Positions 1 through 6,647 of a stretch of DNA of 14,945 nucleotides are shown here, in pieces. The number at the start of each line of letters is the position of its first letter. The stretch's first letter is position 1. Below the pieces are notes generated by a model. The model saw only the letters and a list, made by a program, of their open reading frames with translations, was not told where the DNA came from and did no database searches. Source of the DNA: CAVZGO01 sp963774935 (GTDB lineage: Bacteria > Chloroflexota > Anaerolineae > Anaerolineales > UBA4823); the NCBI GenBank assembly GCA_963774935.1, contig CAVZGO010000005.1, forward strand, positions 1-14,945, in the 5' to 3' direction. Position numbers and translations under genes: made by a program.

Positions 1-835
1 AATGCTAGCCCGCTGGTAGGAGGCTCAGTTAGTGCAGATACACCGAATCCGGTCTACATCAACGATGTGGTGGTGGTGACGGCGACACCTGCTGCCGGCT
101 ACAGCTTCTCTCACTGGGAAGGTGCCTGCACCGGCAGTGCTGGATGCACGGTGATAATCACCGGCGACGCAACCGTCACCGCAGTCTTTACGGAGAACCA
201 GTACATCCTTACGTTAATCAGACCGGACTGGGTACGATCACCAAGTCACCCGACCAGGAAACCTATACTTACGGCCAGGTTGTTAACCTGACGGCGACTG
301 CGGAACCTGGTTGGAGCTTTGCTGGTTGGACCGGCGACTGCAGCGGCAACGGAGATTGCCAGGTGACCATGGATGACAATAAGTCTGTCACCGCTACCTT
401 CACCCAGGATACCTACAACCTGGATATCACCATCGTAGGTAACGGCACTGTGACCCCGGATTCGATCGGCCCGTATCTTTACGGCACATCCGTGCTGCTA
501 ACGGCGACGCCGGATCCAGGCTGGGTTGTGTCTGAGTGGAGTGTAGAAGGCTGTTCGGGTGCTACCTGCACGGTGACCATGTACGGCGATCAGGGCGTTA
601 CCGTCTCTTTCGCGCCATCCATCGAGTACAACCTGACCACGAGCGTTGAGGGCAGCGGTTCGATCAGTAAGAATCGAGACCAAACCGCTTATCTACGCGA
701 CACAATGGTCACGCTGATCGCGATCCCTGATCAAGACTCGTTCTTTGACCACTGGACGGGAGACTGCGCTGGGCAAGGCAATCCCTGCATCTTGACGATG
801 GACGCTGACAAGACTGTCACAGCGGTCTTTACTCT
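1..835 (+). repeat. Four tandem InlB/Listeria-Bacteroides-type protein repeats
   Basis: Protein-level tandem repeats lie at about 1-195 (first one partial), 196-407, 408-617 and 618-835. Each has the pattern LT(A/I)xP..G..F..W.G.C.G...C.VTM..D..VTA.F, typical of the bacterial repeat families related to the internalin B-repeat (beta-grasp fold). Each unit has two Cys flanking the GxC-xG-x-C turn, which suggests one disulfide per repeat in an exported protein. They probably form a stalk that holds the C-terminal domains away from the cell. The DNA has diverged enough that this is not a nucleotide-level repeat. Confidence 0.8.
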
Positions 836-2026
836 GGGGCAATCTCTGCCGCAGAACCTGATTGTAGCACCAGGTACGGTGCTGGAGGGCTTTGAGAATC
901 GGAGCGACTGGACGGTCAGCGGCTCAGGCACCGGGTTCTCGGCTGCGCTCGACACGGTCAACGTCAAGGAAGGTACGGCTTCGATCAAACTGACTACTCC
1001 CGCCAGTGGCAATGTGACAATTACAAAGGATGTGACAACCTGGAACCTATCTGCGAACCAGGGCAACTTCCGACTGTGGGTGTATGTCTCGGGCACCAGC
1101 GAACCGACCGGCGGCAGCATCATCTTGTCGTCCGATTCGAGCTTCTCAAACTACTTTATCACATCCTATGGCAGCGCCTTCAAGCTCCGCTACAAGCCGG
1201 GCTGAATCTGATCAGCCTGCGAACCTCAGATTGGAAGGTAGGAAAGGGCACTCCCAATTGGGCTAACATCGTGCGCATCCGTATCCGGCTTGACAGCAAG
1301 TCGGTCAACACCTATTCGTTCGATGGGCTGACCAGCGGCGTGGAGGCGCAGCCGGCGGTGATCTTCACCTTCGACAAGGGGCTGAGCACGCTCTACACGC
1401 AGGCTTTCTCCTATATGCAGACCCACAATGTGCGCGGCACGGGCTATGTTCCCACCAACCTGGTCGGCACCTCCGGTCAAGCCACCTGGGCGCAGCTGCA
1501 GGCGATCTTTGCCACCGGGTGGACGATCGGCAACCAGACGATGTCGAATGTCGATCTGACAACTCTCAATCAGGCTGGTCAGGAGGCGGAACTGTATGGC
1601 GCTTGGTCGGCTCTCAATTCTCAAGGAATAACGACAGGTAATTATGTGGCATACCCTGGTGGTAAGTATAACGACACGACACTATTGGCTATGACAACCC
1701 AGAATATGCTCACTGGTCGAACGCTGTTGACCTTCAATAACGTCTCGCCCCTGGCAAGCCCGTTCCAGATCGCACAGCGTTCGATCGTCAAGTCCACAAC
1801 ACTTTCAACAGCTGAGAGCTGGGTTGATACGGCCAAATCCCGCCAGGAGATTCTGGTCATTACCATCCAGGGTTTGAGTGCATCCCCAGGCACGTATGAC
1901 TGGTATATCGCCCGTTTCCAAAGCCTGGTGGCTTACTGCATCAGCCAAGGTATCCCCATTATCACCATGGACGACCTTTACCAGCTGCAATCCAGCGATA
2001 TTACAATTCCTGTAGCAATGCCCTAA
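1..2026 (+). CDS. Secreted surface protein: InlB-type repeats, jelly-roll-like region and degenerate NodB domain; 5'-partial, two frameshifts
   Basis: The 5' end lies outside the window, so the signal peptide is not seen. The coding path runs in frame 1 to about 213, in frame 3 to about 1199, then in frame 2 to the stop at 2026. Each switch equals one missing base. Rebuilt, it encodes four ~70-residue repeats (1 to about 835), a beta-rich jelly-roll or carbohydrate-binding-like region (about 870-1350) and a polysaccharide deacetylase (NodB-like) domain (about 1355-2000). The NodB fold is recognised from TFDKG (from 1367), GNQTMSN (from 1529), YPGGKYN (near 1653) and VITIQG (near 1856). Active deacetylases have TFDDG, HTxxH and a late LxH; here the metal-binding Asp is Lys, both metal His are Gln and Asn, and the late His is Gln. 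I infer an extracellular polysaccharide-binding or structural role rather than catalysis. If the frameshifts are real, the gene is broken. Confidence 0.8.
211..215 (+). other. Apparent frameshift 1 (one G missing)
   Basis: Frame 1 reads ...NQYILT and then loses the repeat consensus, while frame 3 picks up VNQTGLGTITK from 213. Restoring one G (acg-gtt instead of acgtt) rejoins a textbook repeat. It is a deletion within a short G run, so sequencing error is the leading explanation. Confidence 0.75.
1196..1203 (+). other. Apparent frameshift 2 (one G missing)
   Basis: Frame 3 ends at TGA 1203-1205 just after ...KLRYKPG, while frame 2 continues with GLNLISLRTSDW into the NodB-like domain. Adding one G to the GGG run at 1199-1201 gives one continuous reading frame. 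The lack of any start with a ribosome binding site for the frame-2 part argues that it is not a separate gene. Confidence 0.75.
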
Positions 2027-2107
2027 ACCTCGAGTATGGGATTGACCGGGACTGGTCATGTAGCGAAATACTCGCTTCAGGAAGTGTAGCCAAGCAATTT
2101 AGATTTA

Positions 2108-2145
2108 GACAAAAAATGGCGGCCAACTGGCCGCCATTTTTTGTC
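2108..2145. terminator. Bidirectional intrinsic terminator
   Basis: Perfect 18-bp inverted repeat (GACAAAAAATGGCGGCCA and its complement) separated by two bases, so the real loop is about four bases. The GC-rich inner stem is flanked by an A6 run on one side and a T6 run on the other, so it can terminate transcription in both directions. It lies between the convergent surface-protein and 5'-nucleotidase genes. Confidence 0.92.
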
Positions 2146-2178
2146 ACTTACCTATTTTCGCCGACAAGTGGCTATATG

Positions 2179-2211
2179 GGGGCTGTCTAGCTGTTCTTCC
2201 GAGACAGCCCC
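2179..2211 (-). terminator. Possible second hairpin after the 5'-nucleotidase gene
   Basis: GGGGCTGTCT at 2179-2188 pairs with AGACAGCCCC at 2202-2211 around a 13-base loop, 27 nt past the stop codon of the minus-strand nucleotidase gene. No U tract follows on the minus strand, so it may stabilise the 3' end or slow polymerase ahead of the stronger terminator at 2108-2145. Confidence 0.5.
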
Positions 2212-2238
2212 ACCAATGTGTTGGCTAACAGAGCTACA

Positions 2239-3909
2239 TTATGGTATCTGGGTAATCCGGTTCTGCGGTCCAGGTGCCACCGGGGCATTGGCTGTCAGGT
2301 AGGCTTCCAGGGCGTCGGTATCTACTGCGCCACCCAGGCGGTTGGTGCCCTGGATCAGCACCGGGAAGCTGTCGCCACCATCTGCCAGGAACGAGTTGAC
2401 CGTCACACGGTAGGTCGCCGCGGGATTGACAACCACGCCGTTGAGCATAATGGTGGCGGGGTTCACCTTGTCGCACACCGGTCCGCTGGCGGAGTAGGTG
2501 TAGGTGAAGCCGTTAGAAACCTGCAGGATGCGGGCGCTTGCCGCCGTACAGCCAGCAAACTGCTCTTCGAGCAGCCTTTCAATCTGCACACCGGTCAGGT
2601 CCATCGTCACCATGCTGTTGCCGAATGGCTGGACGGTGAACATCTCAGCGTAAGTCACTTCGCCCGGCAGCTCGCTGCCGCTGGGCGCGTAGGCGAGGTC
2701 AGCGCGGATGCCGCCCGGATTCATGAAGGCAACCACGGCATCTCCGAAACCGGGGTCGTTGGTAGCGTCGAGCTGTGCGTCGGCAATTACATCGCCCAGG
2801 GCTGATTCGCCGGCTGCATTATTGGTGCGGGTGATATCAGCAGAGATCGAGCCGACGATTCGGTTCGCCAGCGGGGCTGACAGGACCGTATATTTGTTGA
2901 TCAAGGCGGTGATGCCAGCATCCGGAGCGACATCGCGGGTCACGATGCGATTGTCTGCGCTCATGGTGACGACCTCACCCGTACCGCGATCGATGGTCAG
3001 ATCGATTTTGGTGACCAGGCGACCGAACGAATAGGCGCTGGTGACGAGCTTATTGTCGATGACGCAGTTATAGGGTTGGTGGGTGTGCCCGCTGATGACC
3101 ACGTCGACTTCGTCGTCCAGGCGGTTGACGATATCGATAATCGGACCGGATACACCGACACAGCCGTTGATCGCTAAGGATGCCGGTAAGCCGCCTTCGT
3201 GGATCAGCACCACAATCGTCTCAATGCCCTTGGCTTTCAGCTCTGGCACCAGACCGTTGACCGTGTCAGCTTCGTCCATGAAATTCAGCCCAGCGACGCC
3301 GGATGGCGTCACAATGAGCGGAGTGCCTTCCAGGGTCATGCCGATGAAAGCCACCTTGGCGCCGGCGAAGGAGCGCATCTTATAGGCTGGGAAGATGGTC
3401 TTGCCGTTATCCTGGCGCACAACATTGGCAGCAAGGTAGGTGAAGTCCGCGCCAGCAAAATCGTCGCCGTCCTGGCAGCCGTCTACGGGATGGCATCCGC
3501 CATCCTGCATACGCATCAGCTCTGCGTAGCCTTCATCGAACTCGTGGTTGCCCACGGCGTTGTAATCCAGGCCGATCATGTTGAAGGCTTCAATGGTCGG
3601 CTCGTCATGGAACAGCGCCGAAAGCAGCGGGCTGGCGCCGATCATATCGCCTGCGGAAACCACTACCGAGTTTGGATTGAGGGCGCGCAGGGCGTTGATG
3701 TGCGTGGCGAGGTACTCTGCCCCGCCGGCATTAATGGAGCCTACTCGCCCGCTGGATCCGGAAGGCGGCGTAAGGTTGCCATGAAAATCGTTAATCGACA
3801 GGATTTGAACGTCCACAGTGCCGGAGGGCTTGGCGGAGACTGATACTGCCGAAGCCAGAAGTACGGCGAGCATGGATACGATCAATAGTACACGAACAGT
3901 TTGTTTCAT
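2239..3909 (-). CDS. Secreted 5'-nucleotidase / metallophosphatase (UshA/NutA-like)
   Basis: A 556-residue exported enzyme of the 5'-nucleotidase family, which hydrolyses extracellular nucleotides (and in some members UDP-sugars or cyclic nucleotides) to release phosphate and nucleosides. A signal peptide covers residues 1-26 (KQTVR, hydrophobic core, SVSA then KP). The metallophosphatase domain has its dimetal ligands in order: NDFHG (D41, H43), GD (D88), GNHEFDEG (N121, H122), H237 and GHTH (H275, H277). The C-terminal substrate domain (about 340-550) has NPGGIRADL, PFGNSMVTMDLTG and the late NSFLADGGDSF segment. Length and both domains are complete. There is no lipobox or cell-wall anchor, so it is probably released or loosely held. 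The start is fixed by GAGGAGT six bases before ATG. It is a single gene with an apparently long leader and terminators downstream. The exact substrate cannot be told from sequence. Confidence 0.94.
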   Translation of the reverse strand: MKQTVRVLLIVSMLAVLLASAVSVSAKPSGTVDVQILSINDFHGNLTPPSGSSGRVGSINAGGAEYLATHINALRALNPNSVVVSAGDMIGASPLLSALFHDEPTIEAFNMIGLDYNAVGNHEFDEGYAELMRMQDGGCHPVDGCQDGDDFAGADFTYLAANVVRQDNGKTIFPAYKMRSFAGAKVAFIGMTLEGTPLIVTPSGVAGLNFMDEADTVNGLVPELKAKGIETIVVLIHEGGLPASLAINGCVGVSGPIIDIVNRLDDEVDVVISGHTHQPYNCVIDNKLVTSAYSFGRLVTKIDLTIDRGTGEVVTMSADNRIVTRDVAPDAGITALINKYTVLSAPLANRIVGSISADITRTNNAAGESALGDVIADAQLDATNDPGFGDAVVAFMNPGGIRADLAYAPSGSELPGEVTYAEMFTVQPFGNSMVTMDLTGVQIERLLEEQFAGCTAASARILQVSNGFTYTYSASGPVCDKVNPATIMLNGVVVNPAATYRVTVNSFLADGGDSFPVLIQGTNRLGGAVDTDALEAYLTANAPVAPGPQNRITQIP

Positions 3910-4017
3910 TCAATACTCCTCATAAGGGTGTGAAATTGGAAGCCGGTGGATTGCGTGCAGCAAGATTCCCGATTATTTGCGCCTGTCGCCTCCTCTCAAT
4001 TTACAACTTATTTGATG

Positions 4018-4056
4018 ATTATAGCCTATTATATCTAAATTTATCTGCCTGGTAAA
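4018..4056 (-). promoter_or_regulatory. Candidate promoter of the 5'-nucleotidase gene
   Basis: On the minus strand TTTACC (4056-4051) lies 17 bases before TATAAT (4033-4028), and a second TATAAT follows at 4023-4018. Transcription would start near 4021-4010, giving a leader of about 100 nt before the ATG at 3909. I recognise no known riboswitch in that leader. Confidence 0.5.
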
Positions 4057-4079
4057 TAAGGAAAATCTAAAAATATTGT

Positions 4080-4114
4080 AAACAAAAACCTGTTTTTTAA
4101 ACGGGTTTTTGTTT
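4080..4114. terminator. Orphan terminator-like hairpin in the divergent spacer
   Basis: A 16-bp stem (AAACAAAAACCTGTTT with AAACGGGTTTTTGTTT, one G-T wobble) closes on a three-base TTT loop. The T-rich arm ends in GGGTTTTTGTTT on the plus strand, and the minus strand gives GGTTTTTGTTT, so either direction could terminate. No annotated gene ends here, because both flanking genes start away from it. It might end an unannotated small RNA or block read-through between the divergent units. Confidence 0.55.
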
Positions 4115-4329
4115 CCCATCGCACCTGTAGAATATTGGTAAATTAAACGCTTTCAATTTTCGGATCGTATCTTAGCGCTTTGTAACTCCGAGCAATTAAT
4201 AAAGTGCTTTACAGCCGCTGAGAATACTAAGCCTTTCAGGTAGCCGAAACAAAGCTGGTTGGTTGCACTTGGCTTTAGGTAAATCTGGTGGACTGCCAAG
4301 CTTTTTTTATAAGCCACCATGAAAATATC

Positions 4330-4359
4330 TTCACTGCCAGTAAATCAATAAGATATAAT
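4330..4359 (+). promoter_or_regulatory. Promoter of the dynamin-like GTPase gene, probably leaderless
   Basis: TTCACT (4330-4335), an 18-base spacer and a perfect TATAAT (4354-4359). The expected start of transcription is at about 4366, which is the A of the ATG start codon, so the message would have little or no 5' leader. Confidence 0.6.
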
Positions 4360-4365
4360 TTAGGA

Positions 4366-6090
4366 ATGCATATCTTAAATCCTCAACAAGAAACAATCCT
4401 CAAAGACGAACGCCAGGCGCTCAATGACCTGCGATTGGCTTTAACCCGCTTCGATGCCAGCCCTCAAGATATTTCCACCCTCGGCGAATCAATCAAGCAG
4501 CTGGATGAGCTCTTTTTGTTAGTCGTGGTAGGGGAATTCAATGCTGGTAAAAGCGCATTGATCAATGCGCTGCTCGGTGAAAGCCTGCTGAAAGAGGGTG
4601 TAACCCCTACCACTACCGAAATCAATGTGATTCGTTTCGGAGATGCCCCTGGGCATAGCGCTGTGGATCGCGGTATGCATACGATCACATATCCCGCCAG
4701 CTTGTTGAGCGAAATCAGTATCGTCGATACCCCAGGCACAAATGCCATCCAGCGCGCTCATGAAGCGTTGACTTCGGAATTCGTGCCGCGCTCAGACCTG
4801 GTGTTGTTCGTCACTTCCACAGACCGCCCGTTCACTGAAAGCGAGCGTGCGTTCCTGGAACGCATCCGCGACTGGGGCAAAAAGGTCGTCATCATAATCA
4901 ATAAGATCGACATTTTGCAAAATCAGGATGAGCTTGCAGAGATCGTAAAATTTGTGGACGACAATGCTCGTCTTCTATTGGGCCATTCTCCGGAGATTTT
5001 CCCGCTCAGCGCAAGGTTGGCTTTGCGTGCCAAGCAATGCGACCCAGGTTTGTGGGATGAAAGCCGGTTTGGAGCGCTCGAGCAGTATATTCAAGACACG
5101 CTGGACGAGAGTGGTCGGCTTCGTCTGAAATTCCTCAACCCGCTTGGGGTAGCTCACCATCTGGTCAGCCGGAACCTGGAGACGGTACTGTCTCGCCTGG
5201 ACCTGCTGCATGACGATTTCGCAACCCTCTCTGATGTCGAAGCGCAATTAAAGGTTTACCAGGACGACATGCAGCGAGACTTTTCCCTGCGCGTCTCAGA
5301 TATGGAGAATGTTCTTTTCGAGATGGAGAAGCGCGGGGATACCTATTTCGAAGAAACCTTTCGCCTGACGCGCATATTCGATCTGGTCAGCAAGGAACGC
5401 ATCCAGAAAGAATTCGAGCAGCGTGTGGTTGCAGATGTGCCTGACCAGATTGAGAAGAAAGTCACTGGTCTGATCGACTGGCTGGTGGATTCTGATCTGC
5501 GCCAGTGGCGAGCAGTCACTGAACACCTGGCGAACCGCCGCCGAATTCACCAGGAACGGATCGTTGGCGAAATGAACGAAGGTTTTCACTATGATCGTGA
5601 GCGCCTGGTCGAAAATGTAGGTCAAGAAGCCCAACGAGTTGTTGAAACATACGATAAGAGTAGTGAAGCCGCACAGATAGCAGAAGGCGCCCGCCAGGCT
5701 GTTGCTGCATCGGCATTTATTGAGGTTGGCGCGATAGGACTTGGCGCCTTGATTACAGCCATCGCAACAACCATGGTTGCTGATGTCACTGGCATCCTGG
5801 TAGCCAGCCTGGTGGCTGTGTTGGGATTGTTTATTATTCCTGCCCGACGTCGCCAGGCAAAATCGGAAATGTCCACCAAGATTGCCGCCTTACGCGATCG
5901 CCTGATCGGCTCCATCCAGGCTCAATTTGACCAGGAGCTAACTCGCAGCGTCAACCATATTAATGAAACAATTGCACCCTACACCCGCTTCGTGCGCGCC
6001 GAAAAAGGCAAGCTAACCGACACTCAGAACGAGCTGCAATCTCTGCGAGATGAAATTGAGCGTCTGAGAGTGTTAGCTGAAGGAATTTGA
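4366..6090 (+). CDS. Bacterial dynamin-like GTPase with C-terminal membrane hairpin
   Basis: A 574-residue GTPase of the dynamin superfamily (mitofusin/bacterial dynamin-like group), which remodels or tethers membranes by GTP-driven assembly. The G domain is complete: G1 GEFNAGKS (56-63), a Thr-rich switch I (82-84), G3 DTPG (121-124), G4 NKID (179-182). A long, charged, probably helical/coiled-coil stalk (about 270-445) follows, then two hydrophobic segments (about 449-492), the membrane hairpin, followed by a basic RRRQ stretch and another coiled coil to the end. The frame is open back to a GTG at 4288, but that extension lacks a ribosome binding site and looks unlike the family. The ATG at 4366 sits seven bases after a TATAAT and is preferred. 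It is a single gene, not a tandem pair as in some cyanobacterial and Gram-positive systems. The family assignment is secure; the cellular job (envelope stress, vesicles, division) is not. Confidence 0.9.
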   Translation: MHILNPQQETILKDERQALNDLRLALTRFDASPQDISTLGESIKQLDELFLLVVVGEFNAGKSALINALLGESLLKEGVTPTTTEINVIRFGDAPGHSAVDRGMHTITYPASLLSEISIVDTPGTNAIQRAHEALTSEFVPRSDLVLFVTSTDRPFTESERAFLERIRDWGKKVVIIINKIDILQNQDELAEIVKFVDDNARLLLGHSPEIFPLSARLALRAKQCDPGLWDESRFGALEQYIQDTLDESGRLRLKFLNPLGVAHHLVSRNLETVLSRLDLLHDDFATLSDVEAQLKVYQDDMQRDFSLRVSDMENVLFEMEKRGDTYFEETFRLTRIFDLVSKERIQKEFEQRVVADVPDQIEKKVTGLIDWLVDSDLRQWRAVTEHLANRRRIHQERIVGEMNEGFHYDRERLVENVGQEAQRVVETYDKSSEAAQIAEGARQAVAASAFIEVGAIGLGALITAIATTMVADVTGILVASLVAVLGLFIIPARRRQAKSEMSTKIAALRDRLIGSIQAQFDQELTRSVNHINETIAPYTRFVRAEKGKLTDTQNELQSLRDEIERLRVLAEGI

Positions 6091-6113
6091 TATTTGTCTA
6101 CACGAAACCAATC

Positions 6114-6148
6114 AAAACTCGGGAGCGTGGTATTTGCTCCCGAGTTTT
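6114..6148. terminator. Bidirectional intrinsic terminator
   Basis: AAAACTCGGGAGC (6114-6126) pairs perfectly with GCTCCCGAGTTTT (6136-6148) around a nine-base loop. It has a T4 tail on the plus strand and a T4 tail on the minus strand. It sits between the convergent GTPase gene and the small secreted-protein gene and can serve both. Confidence 0.9.
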
Positions 6149-6187
6149 AATTCACTGGAAGGCAGACCCGATCTTAATTTCAATCGA

Positions 6188-6589
6188 CTAATAGCCCGGG
6201 TTTAAAGCGATCTTGCAGGAAAGCTGATCGTTTTTCTGGTTCTTCAGGCATACCTGAACATACAGTACTTTCGATAATGCTTTCGGGAGTGCATATACAT
6301 TTGTCTGGGTTGTCGTCTTCGCCGGCTTTAAGACTCCCTGCTTGAACCACTTAGGATTGGGCAACCCACCGTTTCGTACTTTGACCATAAATTTCTCGGT
6401 GCCGGTATATCCGCTTGTGGTTATGTATACTTTTCCGTTTCGGATCGAGGTTGAAAAAGTCCCGGTCGTGGTTGCAGCAGAAGGTGCAGCCTGAGTAGCC
6501 TGTGGCAACACTGAAACCAGGAGTGCGACAATCAGCAAAGCGCTGATCCCTAGCAAGGTAAATCGATAAGCTCTGGTTGTCTTATTCAT
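6188..6589 (-). CDS. Small secreted protein of unknown function
   Basis: A 133-residue protein I do not recognise. It begins MNKTTR, followed by a hydrophobic stretch and a likely signal-peptidase site around ATQA/APSA (about residue 33-36), leaving a mature chain of about 97 residues. The mature part is rich in Thr, Lys and Gly, with short strand-like segments (GKVYITTSGYTG, KFMVKVRNGG, VLYVQVCLKNQ) and two Cys near the end (VCLKNQ...LSCK) that could form a disulfide, suggesting a small beta-sandwich. The frame is open to an ATG at 6619, but AGGAGAG lies just before the ATG at 6589 and the promoter places the transcript start near 6604, so the shorter start is chosen. It lies downstream of the SARP-type regulator but has its own promoter. 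Confidence 0.78.
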   Translation of the reverse strand: MNKTTRAYRFTLLGISALLIVALLVSVLPQATQAAPSAATTTGTFSTSIRNGKVYITTSGYTGTEKFMVKVRNGGLPNPKWFKQGVLKPAKTTTQTNVYALPKALSKVLYVQVCLKNQKNDQLSCKIALNPGY

Positions 6590-6610
6590 GGAACTCTCCT
6601 TTCTCTTACG

Positions 6611-6639
6611 AATATACAAGATAAGCCTGCCTGAGTCAA
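6611..6639 (-). promoter_or_regulatory. Near-consensus sigma-70-type promoter for the small secreted protein
   Basis: On the minus strand TTGACT (6639-6634), exactly 17 bases, then TATATT (6616-6611). Transcription should begin near 6604, giving a leader of about 15 nt containing AGGAGAG. The -35 box starts eight bases after the regulator's stop codon, so the gene is likely expressed strongly and independently of the regulator gene. Confidence 0.7.
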
Positions 6640-6647
6640 GGATTGGT

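Larger units (their letters stand above)
3910..4365. other. Divergent intergenic spacer
   Basis: These 456 bases separate the divergent nucleotidase and GTPase genes. They contain the nucleotidase leader and promoter (about 3910-4056), the strong hairpin at 4080-4114, and the GTPase promoter (4330-4359). Between 4115 and 4329 I see no convincing ORF, tRNA or repeat. Confidence 0.6.

Noticed and set aside
1076..2026. Frame-2 segment as an independent deacetylase gene
   Set aside because: Its first ~35 residues are out-of-frame reading of the upstream gene, there is no ribosome binding site, and one added G joins it to frame 3.
2031..2074. Nested inverted repeats (CGAGTAT/ATACTCG around TGACC/GGTCA) after the surface-protein gene
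   Set aside because: Arms are short, internal loops are unequal and there is no T run. The true terminator follows at 2108-2145.
2218..3843. Long plus-strand open frames (195 and 214 residues) opposite the nucleotidase gene
   Set aside because: They are shadows of a GC-rich gene with a complete, motif-rich protein on the minus strand. They lack ribosome binding sites and recognisable domains.
4288..4365. GTG start giving a 26-residue N-terminal extension of the GTPase
   Set aside because: There is no ribosome binding site, the extension overlaps the promoter, and the -10 box lies inside it. ATG 4366 fits better.
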